64,000 nucleotides of DNA from Aestuariirhabdus haliotis (GCF_023509475.1 NZ_JAKSDZ010000003.1:186001-250000), one strand, 5' to 3'. Shown: positions 35,570 to 44,090, counted from the first letter of the stretch. Notes: generated from the sequence alone by a model not told the origin. Numbers and translations are program-made.

Positions 35570-37255
35570 ATGCCAACCTTCGACCCCAACTCGTTTCGCA
35601 AACAATTCCCATTGATCAAGCAAGGGGCCGAGCGCGATGGATTGATCTATTTCGACAACGCAGCCACAACCCAAAAGCCAGATTGTGTATTGCAAGCCGT
35701 GGAACGTTACTACCGTGAAACCAATGCTAATGTGCACCGAGCAGCCCACCGGCTTAGCGACAACGCCACACGCTATTATGAAAATGCCAGGGATACCGCT
35801 CAACAGTTTTTAAATGCCCGTCATCGGGCCGAGATCATCTGGACCCGGGGCACTACCGAAGGCATCAATCTACTCGCCAATTGCCTGCCCTTGTTGCCCG
35901 GTGATGAGATATTGATCAGTGCCCTGGAACACCACGCGAATATTGTACCCTGGCAGTTAGCCGCCCAACGTGGCGGCGCCTGCATCAAAGTCATACCCCT
36001 GAATTCGCAGGGTGATCTGGACCTGGAAGCTTATCAGCAACTCTTGAACTCACGGACTCGACTGGTGGCTGTTACACAGTGTTCAAACGCTATCGGCAGT
36101 CAGCCTGACCTTCCCGCCATGATTGAACTTGCCCATAATGCTGGAGCTTTATTCCTGGTGGATGGTGCGCAGTCGATCGCTCACCATCGCATAGATCTGC
36201 AGCAAATGGGCTGCGATTTTTTCGTCTGCTCGGGACACAAAGCCTTCGCCCCAACGGGAATTGGCCTGCTCTTCGGCAAGCGCTCCATTATGGAAACCCT
36301 CCCTCCCTGGCAAGGTGGCGGTGAGATGATTGAGCATGTCAGCTTCGAGCGCAGCATTTATCAACCCCCGCCTTTACGCTTCGAAGCAGGTACCCCTAAT
36401 ATCAGCGGTGCCATTGGCTTTGCCGCAGCACTGGACATGTTAGGCCAGCTCGACCGCAAACAGCTTATAGCGCATGAACAGCAGCTGCTGAGCCACGCCA
36501 AAGAACGCTGTCTGGCGATACCCGGGGTCAGATTAGTTGTCAACCCTGAAATGCAAGGCCCGGTGCTATCGCTACAGGTGCCGACTATGGACCATAAGGA
36601 TATCTCCGCTCAGCTTGATCAAGCAGGCATCGCAGTTCGAACGGGGCACCATTGCGCCATGCCTTTAATGCAGCTGCTTGGTCTAAAAGGTACCATCCGA
36701 ATATCATTTTCGGCCTACAACCAGCTAGCGGAAGTAGACCGGTTTGCAGATAATCTCGAGCAGATACTGTCACAAGAGAGGGCCGCGTTAGCTGTCACAA
36801 GACCAACCAATCACCAGCAATCCTTTGATCAATACGGTAAAAGTCTGTCGTTTGAGCAAGTAATCAAGCCGCTGTTAGCAACACCGCAGTGGCAACAACG
36901 TTATCGTAAAATCATGCAACTCGGGGACAACCTCCCCTCCCTACCGGATAACTTTCGTGGCCCTGAGAATCTGGTCAGTGGTTGTGAAAGCCCAGTATGG
37001 TTACACAGCCAAATCATTGATCAAGGCAAGGACGCTCGCCTGGAGCTAATGGCCGACAGCGAATCCCGCTTACTCAGAGGCTTACTCAGTTTACTGCTAT
37101 GTCTGGCCAACCATCGACCGATTAAGGAATTACAAACCTTTGACCCGATGCCAGACTTTGAGCCCCTGGGCCTCGAGCGTCATTTGAGCCCGTCGCGCAG
37201 TAATGGATTGCACCGAATCATTGAGCAGATTCGTCGGCGAGCAACTCATTACTAG
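35570..37255 (+). CDS. csdA: Cysteine desulfurase-SufE fusion (CsdA-CsdE)
   Basis: 561 residues. Residues 1-405 are a SufS/CsdA-type PLP enzyme: FDNAATTQKP near 24-33, the PLP lysine in CSGHKAFAPTG near 220-230, and the catalytic Cys in VRTGHHCAMPLMQ near 357-369. Residues 420-560 are a complete SufE/CsdE domain with its sulfur-acceptor Cys in LVSGCESPVWLHS. In E. coli, CsdA and CsdE are separate proteins that pass sulfur to each other, and here donor and acceptor are one chain. The start ATG at 35570 begins the conserved DPNSFRKQFP. It is convergent with tcdA, its known partner, overlapping it by 38 bases. Confidence 0.93.
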   Translation: MPTFDPNSFRKQFPLIKQGAERDGLIYFDNAATTQKPDCVLQAVERYYRETNANVHRAAHRLSDNATRYYENARDTAQQFLNARHRAEIIWTRGTTEGINLLANCLPLLPGDEILISALEHHANIVPWQLAAQRGGACIKVIPLNSQGDLDLEAYQQLLNSRTRLVAVTQCSNAIGSQPDLPAMIELAHNAGALFLVDGAQSIAHHRIDLQQMGCDFFVCSGHKAFAPTGIGLLFGKRSIMETLPPWQGGGEMIEHVSFERSIYQPPPLRFEAGTPNISGAIGFAAALDMLGQLDRKQLIAHEQQLLSHAKERCLAIPGVRLVVNPEMQGPVLSLQVPTMDHKDISAQLDQAGIAVRTGHHCAMPLMQLLGLKGTIRISFSAYNQLAEVDRFADNLEQILSQERAALAVTRPTNHQQSFDQYGKSLSFEQVIKPLLATPQWQQRYRKIMQLGDNLPSLPDNFRGPENLVSGCESPVWLHSQIIDQGKDARLELMADSESRLLRGLLSLLLCLANHRPIKELQTFDPMPDFEPLGLERHLSPSRSNGLHRIIEQIRRRATHY

Positions 37256-38048
37256 CACGACACCTTTTTAGCAGCCGATCAATACCCAGAGATGCAGCAG
37301 TAAAGCCAAAGCTGGCCGTCATCATAGTGGAAGCACCAAATCCCCCGCTGCAGTCAAGTTTCACCTCGCCGTTCTCAAGAGACCTGGTATGGCAGACGCT
37401 GCCATCGGGCTGGGGGTACATCAATTGCTGGGTTGAATAGACACAGGGAATACCGTAATTACGCTTGGTATTGCGGGTAAACCCATAGCGGCGACGCAAC
37501 AACGCTCGGGTCTTGGCCGCGAGTGGATCGTTGTACGTTTTATTGATATCTGCAACATCAATCGCCAGGGGATTCGTTTGCCCTCCTGCGGCGCCGGTAC
37601 AGACCAGATTCAACTTATTGCGCCGACAATAGGCAATGATGGCCGCTTTGGCTGGCACGTTATCGATGGCATCAATAACCAGGTCAAAAGGCCCACTTAA
37701 TAACGTCATCACATTCTCGCTATCAACAAAATCCTCGATGGTCTTGATCCTGCATTCCGGGTTGATGAGCAGTAAGCGCTCCTTCATCGCAACCACTTTG
37801 GACTGCCCAACGGTAGAGGTTAGTGCATGTATTTGTCGGTTGCTGTTGGTTACGCACACCTCATCAAGATCTATCAGAGTTATCGCCCCAAGCCCCGAGC
37901 GAACCAACGCTTCGGCCGCCCAGGAACCGACACCGCCAATCCCTATCACACAACCATGGGAGCGCTGTAGTGATTCTAACCCCTGAACACCATAAAGGCG
38001 TGCGATCCCACCGAATCTCGCCATCACACTCTCAGAAAACATACTCAC
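37218..38048 (-). CDS. tcdA: tRNA threonylcarbamoyladenosine dehydratase (TcdA/CsdL)
   Basis: An E1-like ATP-dependent enzyme that cyclises N6-threonylcarbamoyladenosine at position 37 of tRNAs. The 276 residues match. The adenylate-binding motif is GIGGVGSWAAEALVRSGLG near 36-54. TLIDLDEVCVTNSNRQ follows, and the CTGAAGG strand is near 147. E. coli needs the CsdA-CsdE sulfur system for this reaction, and that gene lies immediately opposite, overlapping at the 3' end. This supports both calls. Confidence 0.95.
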   Translation of the reverse strand: MSMFSESVMARFGGIARLYGVQGLESLQRSHGCVIGIGGVGSWAAEALVRSGLGAITLIDLDEVCVTNSNRQIHALTSTVGQSKVVAMKERLLLINPECRIKTIEDFVDSENVMTLLSGPFDLVIDAIDNVPAKAAIIAYCRRNKLNLVCTGAAGGQTNPLAIDVADINKTYNDPLAAKTRALLRRRYGFTRNTKRNYGIPCVYSTQQLMYPQPDGSVCHTRSLENGEVKLDCSGGFGASTMMTASFGFTAASLGIDRLLKRCRASNELLADESAQ

Positions 38049-38214
38049 CCCTTACACCGCACCTACTGATCAAAAGCTGGGCCATTTTACTCGCTTGCCC
38101 GCCATGATTACAGAGAGGCCAATCCGCTATCGGATGCCTGTAACGTCATTCCCCTCGACACGGTGATAACCGGCTATGATTAAACAAAATTGATGTTTAA
38201 GGATTACCCTCTCT

Positions 38215-39285
38215 ATGAGCAGCACGATTCTGATTTGTGATGATTCCGCCATGGCTAGAAAGCAGCTAGGCAGAGCACTGCCATCGGATCTGGATGCGAC
38301 CGTTAGCTTCGCCCAACATGGAGAAGAAGCCCTGACGGCTCTTAATAAAGGCGAAGGGAATTACCTGTTTCTGGACCTTACCATGCCGGTTTTGGATGGC
38401 TATGGCGTCTTGAACGCCATCCGTGAACAAGGCATACAATCCAAGGTTATTGTTGTTTCCGGCGATATTCAGCCCAAAGCCCGTGAGCGCGTACAGAAAC
38501 TGGGGGCACTGGGTTTCATAAAAAAACCCGCCAGTGCCGAAACACTGGCTAATATCGTTGACCAACTGGGCATCCCGCGCAAAAAGCCAGCCACAGAGAG
38601 TGCACATTCCCCGCCATCGCCCGATACCGGGGATGATACAGACAAACAAACGCCAGACAATCTGCAAAATCTGGCCGAGCAATTTGTAGAAAAAACTGAC
38701 TATATTGATGCTTACCGGGAAATAACCAACGTCGCTATCGGTCGCGCAGCAGATCTTCTGGCCAGATTACTGGACGTCTTTGTGGTAATGCCTGTGCCCA
38801 GGGTCAACCTGATTGAGGTTAGCGAACTTCAAATGGCCCTGACCCATTCCGATAAAGATGATTCCTGCTCGGCTATTTGCCAAGGTTTTATTGGCGCGGG
38901 TATAGCCGGCGAAGCTTTACTGATTTTTCACGATTCCAGCTACCAGGATATTGCCCGAAAAATGGGTTATAGCGATGAAATCGATGCCCATACGGAAATG
39001 GAAGTGTTGATGGATGTGGCCAACATCATGATTGGAGCCTGCCTCAAGGGGCTGGAAAATCAGCTGGATTTAACCTTTAGCCAAAGCCACCCGAAAGTAT
39101 TGGGTCAGCACCTCAATGTAAGTCAGATACTAACGGTCAATACCAAGGACAGGTGGCAAAAAACCCTGGCGATTGAATTAGGGTTCAGTGTCGAGGGCTT
39201 GAATATCGAGTGCGATCTACTGCTGCTAATTACCGAGCAGTCAGTGGCTTTTTTAAATGAACGTATCGGCTACCTGGTGGAATAA
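38215..39285 (+). CDS. Response regulator with CheC-like domain (second copy)
   Basis: A 356-residue paralogue of the REC-CheC protein encoded at 24.5-25.5 kb, with the same order and similar motifs. The receiver has CDDS at 7-10, FLDLTMPVLDG near 52-62 and the KKP lysine near 104. A longer Pro/Asp/Thr-rich linker spans about 125-150. The CheC-like part has AYREITNVAIGRAADLLARLLD with the conserved Glu-x-x-Asn, and a second site, EMEVLMDVANIMIGACLKGLE, that keeps the Asn. Two phosphatase motifs thus look more complete here than in the other copy. It ends with its stop overlapping the PAS gene by one base. Confidence 0.87.
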   Translation: MSSTILICDDSAMARKQLGRALPSDLDATVSFAQHGEEALTALNKGEGNYLFLDLTMPVLDGYGVLNAIREQGIQSKVIVVSGDIQPKARERVQKLGALGFIKKPASAETLANIVDQLGIPRKKPATESAHSPPSPDTGDDTDKQTPDNLQNLAEQFVEKTDYIDAYREITNVAIGRAADLLARLLDVFVVMPVPRVNLIEVSELQMALTHSDKDDSCSAICQGFIGAGIAGEALLIFHDSSYQDIARKMGYSDEIDAHTEMEVLMDVANIMIGACLKGLENQLDLTFSQSHPKVLGQHLNVSQILTVNTKDRWQKTLAIELGFSVEGLNIECDLLLLITEQSVAFLNERIGYLVE

Positions 39286-39716
39286 TGCAAAATTCAACGT
39301 TAGAGCTGGATGATATTCACTGGTTAATGGATATGGTTCAGACGATTGATGTAGGCTTGGTCGTGCTGGACACAGAATACCGCATCCGGGCCTGGAATAC
39401 TTTTATGGAAAACCACAGCGGAAAAAGCCCGGTACAGGTGCGGGAACGCTCTTTGTTTGAGCTGTTTCCAGAGCTCGATGAAAACTGGTTCAGGCAAAAA
39501 ACCCGTCCCGTGTTTTTATTGGGCAATCGCGCATTCACGACCTGGCAACAACGACCTTACCTGTTTCGGTTTAATAACTACCACCCTATTACCGGAACAG
39601 TCGATCATATGTACCAAAACACCACGATCACCCCGCTGGCCTCCCCCGATGGCAAGGTGAGGCAGATTTGCCTGACCATCTACGACGTCACCGACAGCGT
39701 CAACTCCATTGAGTAG
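39285..39716 (+). CDS. Stand-alone PAS domain protein
   Basis: 143 residues, corresponding to the PAS half of the diguanylate cyclase at 23.5-24.5 kb. Shared strings include HWLMDM, VGLVV, FMENHSG, YQN and IYDVTD. The protein stops just after the PAS domain. Only 28 bases separate the stop from the next gene, so no GGDEF remnant exists and this is a compact one-domain form, not a recent frameshift. It is coupled to the REC-CheC gene and probably forms a sensor-regulator pair. The ligand is unknown. Confidence 0.8.
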   Translation: MQNSTLELDDIHWLMDMVQTIDVGLVVLDTEYRIRAWNTFMENHSGKSPVQVRERSLFELFPELDENWFRQKTRPVFLLGNRAFTTWQQRPYLFRFNNYHPITGTVDHMYQNTTITPLASPDGKVRQICLTIYDVTDSVNSIE

Positions 39717-39744
39717 TTATTGCTCTAATCAATAGTGCGAGTCA

Positions 39745-40395
39745 CTAACCAAAGGTTGCATCACTCACAAACGGATTCGTACGCCGCTCCTTACCAATGG
39801 TCGAATTAGGGCCATGCCCCGGCACGAAGGTTACCTCATCTCCCAGTGGCCATAGGCTTGTTCGTATACTATTGATCAGAGTGTCATAATCTCCCTGTGG
39901 GAAATCAGTACGACCTATCGAACCTTGAAAGATCACATCGCCGACCCAGGCAAGTGCTTGTTTCTGATGATAGAAAACCAGATGTCCCGGGGTATGACCG
40001 GGGGTATGGATGACCTGCAAGGTTTCATTTCCTACCTCAACCCGGTCGCCATCGCTTAGCCATTGATCCGGTGTAAAACTTGCGGCTGAGGGAAAGCCGT
40101 ACTGCTGACAGATTTGAGGCAGCATTTGTATCCAGAAAAGATCGGCCTTATGCGGCCCAATAACCGGAATATCTGCTTGCCGACTCAGGGCTTCGGTCGC
40201 TCCAATATGATCGACATGGCCATGGGTTAACAGTATAGATTCAAGCGTTACTCCCTCAGCCTCCACAACTGCCAAAATTCGTTCCAGGTCCCCTCCCGGG
40301 TCCACTACAGCGGCTTTGCTGGTTTGATCACACCAGATTACAGAGCAGTTTTGCTGAAAAGCAGTCACGGGAACTACCCGGTAATTGAGGGCCAT
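39745..40395 (-). CDS. Metallo-beta-lactamase-fold hydrolase (glyoxalase II-like, YcbL type)
   Basis: About 216 residues. Metal-binding motif THGHVDH near 58-64, with further ligands in HTPGHTPGHLVF near 132-143, WVGDVIF near 152 and PGHGPNS near 190. The short length without the glyoxalase II C-terminal domain matches the YcbL group, small hydrolases acting on glutathione thioesters. The ATG at 40395 has AGGA upstream. A longer in-frame extension to 40536 is not conserved in character and is rejected. It is convergent with the PAS gene. Confidence 0.85.
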   Translation of the reverse strand: MALNYRVVPVTAFQQNCSVIWCDQTSKAAVVDPGGDLERILAVVEAEGVTLESILLTHGHVDHIGATEALSRQADIPVIGPHKADLFWIQMLPQICQQYGFPSAASFTPDQWLSDGDRVEVGNETLQVIHTPGHTPGHLVFYHQKQALAWVGDVIFQGSIGRTDFPQGDYDTLINSIRTSLWPLGDEVTFVPGHGPNSTIGKERRTNPFVSDATFG

Positions 40396-40609
40396 ATCAT
40401 AAAATCCTAAGGCGTTCGTGGGACAACTATTATAAAGATAACCGAAGGTCAGAAAAGACAGCCAAACTCTTCCGGCATCATTTTTTGCAAGAAAGCAATT
40501 AGCTAGTGCTTTTAACTGGTTTATATCAAAAAACACAATTTAAACCTCTGGATAATGACCTAAACTTAAACTTTATCAATACTAAAACCGGTTTCTGGAG
40601 GCTAAATCA

Positions 40610-41728
40610 ATGTTAGTTGGCGTACCCAAAGAGATTAAAAACCACGAATATCGAATCGGCATGACACCTTCGGGAGTTCGCGAACTGACGTCACAGGGAC
40701 ACCAGGTCATGGTGCAAAAAGACGGGGGAGCAGGAATAGGCCTAAGCAATGAACAGTACATAGCTGCGGGCGCCCAAATCATCGATACCCCTGAAGAGAT
40801 TTTTGCCAAAGCCGATATGATCGTGAAGGTCAAAGAGCCGCAACCTAATGAATGCAAGATGCTCCGCCCGGGGCAGCTTCTGTTTACTTATCTCCACCTG
40901 GCACCCGACCCCGAGCAAACACGCTTATTAGTCGATTCCGGGGCTATCTGCATCGCTTATGAAACCGTAACCGATAGCAAAGGCGCTCTTCCGCTGCTGG
41001 CGCCAATGAGTGAAGTCGCCGGCCGTATGTCGATACAGGCAGGTGCTCATGCCCTCGAGAAAGCACAAGGTGGGAACGGCACCCTATTAGGTGGTGTCCC
41101 GGGTGTTGCCCCGGCAAAGGTCACCGTTATTGGTGGTGGCGTAGTGGGTGTCAACGCGGCACGAATGGCCTTGGGAATGGGAGCCGACGTAACAATTCTG
41201 GATCGTTCCCTGCCACGATTAAAGGAGCTTGATGAACTCTATGGACCAGGACTAAAAACTCTGTATTCCAATACAGATAACCTGGCCAATGCCGTCGCTG
41301 ATTCGGACCTGGTCGTTGGCGCCGTATTGATACCAGGGGCAGCCGCACCGCATTTGGTAACGCGTGAGATGCTTGGCACCATGAAAAAAGGAGCCGTTCT
41401 CGTAGATGTGGCTATTGATCAGGGCGGTTGTTTTGAGACCAGCCATGCCACCACCCACCAGGAACCGACTTACGAGGTTGATGGCATCGTACACTACTGC
41501 GTAGCGAATATGCCTGGAGGTGTCGCTCGCACATCAACCTTTGCCCTTACCAATGCAACTCTCCCTTTTGCCGTTTCCCTGGCAAACAAGGGGGTCCGTA
41601 AAGCTCTTGAAGAGGATACTCATCTACTCAACGGCTTGAACGTCTGCAAGGGTAAGGTGACTTACGAAGCGGTTGCCCATGATCTTGGTTACGACTATAT
41701 GCCTGCAGATCAGGCACTTAGCTTGTAG
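40610..41728 (+). CDS. ald: Alanine dehydrogenase
   Basis: NAD-dependent reversible deamination of L-alanine to pyruvate and ammonia. The 372 residues are standard for this hexameric cytoplasmic enzyme. It begins [19 protein letters not shown], with the substrate Arg. The catalytic Lys is in VKVKEPQ near 72-78 and the His in YLHLAPD near 93-99. NAD binding is at [20 protein letters not shown] near 171-190. GGAG precedes the ATG at a good distance. It is the last protein gene before the small RNA described below. Confidence 0.96.
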   Translation: MLVGVPKEIKNHEYRIGMTPSGVRELTSQGHQVMVQKDGGAGIGLSNEQYIAAGAQIIDTPEEIFAKADMIVKVKEPQPNECKMLRPGQLLFTYLHLAPDPEQTRLLVDSGAICIAYETVTDSKGALPLLAPMSEVAGRMSIQAGAHALEKAQGGNGTLLGGVPGVAPAKVTVIGGGVVGVNAARMALGMGADVTILDRSLPRLKELDELYGPGLKTLYSNTDNLANAVADSDLVVGAVLIPGAAAPHLVTREMLGTMKKGAVLVDVAIDQGGCFETSHATTHQEPTYEVDGIVHYCVANMPGGVARTSTFALTNATLPFAVSLANKGVRKALEEDTHLLNGLNVCKGKVTYEAVAHDLGYDYMPADQALSL

Positions 41729-41843
41729 ATGGAACAGTCACCGCTTACCAAGCAGGCTTTGCCGATAACATCAAAACTATGCTGTGCTCATCAACAGAGA
41801 AAGGCAAATTTCGGGCCCTTTCTACCTGCATCCAATAGCTTAC

Positions 41844-41871
41844 GCCTTTGTAGGAGATATCCTACAAAGGC
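41844..41871. promoter_or_regulatory. GacA-type upstream activating palindrome
   Basis: A perfect 12-base inverted repeat (41844-41855 and 41860-41871) around GATA. Its core, TGTAGG-AGATAT-CCTACA (41849-41866), has the half-sites and exact N6 spacing of the GacA/UvrY box TGTAAG-N6-CTTACA that activates rsmY, rsmZ and csrB genes. It is centred roughly 110 bases before the expected start of the small RNA. There is no T-run after it, so it is unlikely to be the ald terminator. Confidence 0.7.
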
Positions 41872-41935
41872 AAGGGAGAAAGTAGCGCTGTATTCGAACA
41901 TGAAAGCCGTATACTGTAACCAAGCAAGCGATAAG

Positions 41936-41941
41936 TTGACA
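41936..41941 (+). promoter_or_regulatory. Candidate -35 element of the Rsm-type RNA
   Basis: A perfect TTGACA. No good -10 follows at 16-18 bases (sequence around CATTTG), which would suit an activator-dependent promoter. TAGAGT at 41953-41958 is another -10-like string, but it is too close for this -35. Confidence 0.4.
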
Positions 41942-41964
41942 TGGATTAGGGATAGAGTCATTTG

Positions 41965-42118
41965 CCATTGAAGGCACTTCTCGTTTGCTAGCCAGGATGG
42001 CACAGGAATGGAATAGCTCACATAGGGAAGTGAAGAGCCAAACAGCAGGATGCTGCCGAGGCACGGAGCCCACATAGCTTAGCTATCAACATTAGATCCG
42101 CTTAATTGCGGATTTTTT
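41965..42118 (+). ncRNA. RsmY/RsmZ/CsrB-type CsrA-sequestering small RNA
   Basis: About 150 nucleotides with six GGA motifs within 75 bases, most displayed in hairpin loops as CsrA/RsmA requires: GCC-AGGAT-GGC (41991-42001), AGGA and TGGA unpaired (42004-42012), TCAC-ATAGGGAA-GTGA (42018-42033), CAGC-AGGAT-GCTG (42043-42055), GGC-ACGGA-GCC (42060-42070). A strong terminator ends it. A GacA-type box and TTGACA lie upstream at suitable distances. RNAs of this class bind several CsrA dimers and relieve repression of biofilm, motility and secondary metabolism mRNAs. No protein gene fits here. The 5' end is uncertain by about ten bases. Confidence 0.8.
42096..42118 (+). terminator. Rho-independent terminator of the Rsm-type RNA
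   Basis: ATCCGC-TTAATT-GCGGAT followed by a run of six T (sharing the last stem base). There is no T-run in the other orientation, so it acts on the plus strand only. Confidence 0.88.
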
Positions 42119-42160
42119 GTGTCTGACGTTTCAGTTCCCAATCAAAGTATTACCGATCCA

Positions 42161-42487
42161 TTACCCCCCACCCTTTCTGAAATAGAGATCAAAGTAGCGC
42201 GCAAACTCCTCCTTCTGCACGTTAGATGCCTGTAAAAATACAATGCGTACCCGCATCACGGGTAATGAAATTGATGCAATTCGCCTGGGCGGCATCGCTT
42301 CGATGTCAATTCGAATCAATAGCTGCTCTTGCCCTGCAAGCTGGTACCCGTGATTATCTCGCTTCCATTCATCTTGAGCTTCACAGCTCAGCTGCAAGCG
42401 CTCGACTAATCTCGCCAGCTGACGATCAAATTCAGCTGGCACCAATGACATCTCCTTTTCAATAACATCCAAGCGGTCATTAATCAT
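42161..42487 (-). CDS. Small protein of the aldehyde oxidoreductase operon, unknown
   Basis: A 108-residue cytoplasmic protein, last in the operon, whose ATG overlaps the stop of the MoaD-like gene. I do not recognise a family. It has a helical N-terminal half and a strand-rich middle (QEQLLIRIDIEAM, IASISLPVMRVRIVFLQA), and it ends in three glycines (YFRKGGG). It is not MoaE by sequence. By position it may help maturation or electron transfer of the tungsten enzyme. The Gly-rich end echoes the double-Gly end of its neighbour but may be chance. Confidence 0.65.
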   Translation of the reverse strand: MINDRLDVIEKEMSLVPAEFDRQLARLVERLQLSCEAQDEWKRDNHGYQLAGQEQLLIRIDIEAMPPRRIASISLPVMRVRIVFLQASNVQKEEFARYFDLYFRKGGG

Positions 42488-42738
42488 TAGCCACCTGCTA
42501 CAGCGGGCCAGACCGCCAATACATCACCCTCATTGAGCTGATAACTGTCGCGTTCACTTTCACAGACAAACACTCCGTTGACCACTACAAGGTGGGCTTC
42601 CTTCAAAGGCACCCCATAAGAATCAAGCACCTGATGAATCGAACGCCGACTATCAAGATTTAGCTCTATAGTGTTTCGATTAGACCCAGGCGGTAAGAAA
42701 CACCCAAAAGACGCATACAACTTTAACGTAATCTTCAT
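42487..42738 (-). CDS. MoaD/ThiS-like beta-grasp protein
   Basis: An 83-residue beta-grasp protein ending in AVAGG, the di-glycine tail that is adenylated and thiocarboxylated in sulfur carriers. The fold is marked by LKLYASFGCFLPPG, HLVVVNGVFV and YQLNEGDVLAVWPAVAGG. MoaD-like proteins commonly accompany aldehyde ferredoxin oxidoreductases and are thought to supply dithiolene sulfur for the tungstopterin. It lies six bases after the FAD oxidoreductase and overlaps the next gene by one base. Confidence 0.85.
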   Translation of the reverse strand: MKITLKLYASFGCFLPPGSNRNTIELNLDSRRSIHQVLDSYGVPLKEAHLVVVNGVFVCESERDSYQLNEGDVLAVWPAVAGG

Positions 42739-42743
42739 AGTTA

Positions 42744-44006
42744 CTATCGCACTAGCGTGGCATCAGATTGAGCAACGGCCAGATAAACCTCCATGATCTT
42801 ATTGGGATCCTTTAGCAAAACCTCCTTGAAACGCCCTAACTCATACTGCCCCTCTATCAACCCTCGCAGTGCTCCCTGGTGATTTTTGTGGCCCACGATA
42901 GTAGCCCCGACCAAACGCTCGCCCAAAAACTGCAAGCACAAATATCGATACCGCTCAGGATCAAATCGTTCAACCGTGTCCCCTTCAGTCACTCCTTGCC
43001 AGATTCCAATGGAACATGAAAGCAGCCCAAGGGTGTCCAAAACATTCATTATCAGTGAACCTCGATGAGCCACTGACTCCGCCTTAACCATATTGATCGC
43101 TGCCAACCGACCATGCTCAACAGCTGTGGTTTGTATCGCCTGTATCATCTTCTTTCCTGTTGAAATATCCAGCCCCTGAGCCACATCACCGGCTGCAAAG
43201 ATATCTGGCACACTGGTCCGCATAAAACGATCTACGAGAATCCCGTGCTGCATTTCAAACTGCCCTGGCGCGACAAAACTGGTATTTGGACGAACCCCTG
43301 CTGCGGCAATTAACAAGCCCGCCTCAATGCTCTCACCCGAACTCAACTCAACGTCAATACGATGATCATTAAGCGAACTTACCCGAGTGATGTCGGTCGA
43401 TGTCAGTACTTTTACCCCTTTGCGTTCACACCAGGATTTCAGCAATCCACCCGCCTTGTCTCCCATCATTCGAGGAACCATTCGGTCTTGATGCTCTACG
43501 ACCGTTAGATCAACGCCCCGCAGTGCGAGAGCTTCCAGAATAATGGAGCCAATAAAACCTGCCCCCATAAGCACTACGGGAGTATCTCTGGCCGCCAACC
43601 GAGCAACGGATCTGGCGTCATCAAGCGTCCAGCAACTGTGCACCAAAGGCAGATCTATACCCTCTATATCAGGTTTGATGGGCAAAGAGCCGCTAGCGAT
43701 CAGGCAGCGGTCATAGGTCAGGGTTTTACCGCTGACCAGGCTAACGGTTTTCGACTCGGGCTGCATTCCAGCTACAGCATCGTGTAAAACATCGATTCTT
43801 TGTTCATGATAATAATCTGGGCGCTGCCTTAAGTGAGTACCCTCCTCTTTTATCTGGTCGATCAACAGATAGGGGATGGCCATTCTTGAGTAAGGTTCAG
43901 CTTTCTCAGAACTAACCAGAGTAATTTGATCGTTTGATGAAAGTTGACGCAGAGTCTCGGCAGCAGCGACACCCGCGGCACCTGCGCCAATAATGAGATG
44001 ATGCAT
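42744..44006 (-). CDS. FAD-dependent NAD(P)H oxidoreductase of the aldehyde oxidoreductase operon
   Basis: About 420 residues, a pyridine-nucleotide disulfide oxidoreductase-type flavoprotein. FAD motif IIGAGAAGVAAAETL near 4-18, NAD motif VVLMGAGFIGSIILEALA near 147-164, and FAD-closing FAAGDVAQG near 272-280. It resembles the NirB or rubredoxin-reductase branch and lacks a redox-active CxxC. The ATG at 44006 starts the conserved fold, and an upstream in-frame codon at 44045 is rejected. In bacterial NAD-coupled aldehyde oxidoreductases such as AorABC of Aromatoleum, the third subunit is such a flavoprotein, which would let this enzyme reduce NAD. Confidence 0.88.
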   Translation of the reverse strand: MHHLIIGAGAAGVAAAETLRQLSSNDQITLVSSEKAEPYSRMAIPYLLIDQIKEEGTHLRQRPDYYHEQRIDVLHDAVAGMQPESKTVSLVSGKTLTYDRCLIASGSLPIKPDIEGIDLPLVHSCWTLDDARSVARLAARDTPVVLMGAGFIGSIILEALALRGVDLTVVEHQDRMVPRMMGDKAGGLLKSWCERKGVKVLTSTDITRVSSLNDHRIDVELSSGESIEAGLLIAAAGVRPNTSFVAPGQFEMQHGILVDRFMRTSVPDIFAAGDVAQGLDISTGKKMIQAIQTTAVEHGRLAAINMVKAESVAHRGSLIMNVLDTLGLLSCSIGIWQGVTEGDTVERFDPERYRYLCLQFLGERLVGATIVGHKNHQGALRGLIEGQYELGRFKEVLLKDPNKIMEVYLAVAQSDATLVR

Positions 44007-44090
44007 AATGGCAAACTCCAGTTTGCTCACTGAGAAAAGTAACAAGCGTGATCAACGCTGGGTTAATCACGCTAACCGACTCAAAGGTGA

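Noticed and set aside
39285-39716. PAS gene as a truncated diguanylate cyclase
   Set aside because: Only 28 bases separate its stop from the next gene, and no GGDEF remnant is present in any frame, so it is a settled one-domain gene rather than a recent break.
41844-41871. Palindrome as the ald terminator
   Set aside because: The stem is good but is followed by AAGGGAG with no T-run, and its core spacing fits a regulator site much better.
41729-41971. Possible 80-codon frame after ald
   Set aside because: It starts directly at the ald stop without a ribosome site and runs across the GacA-type palindrome and the small RNA promoter.
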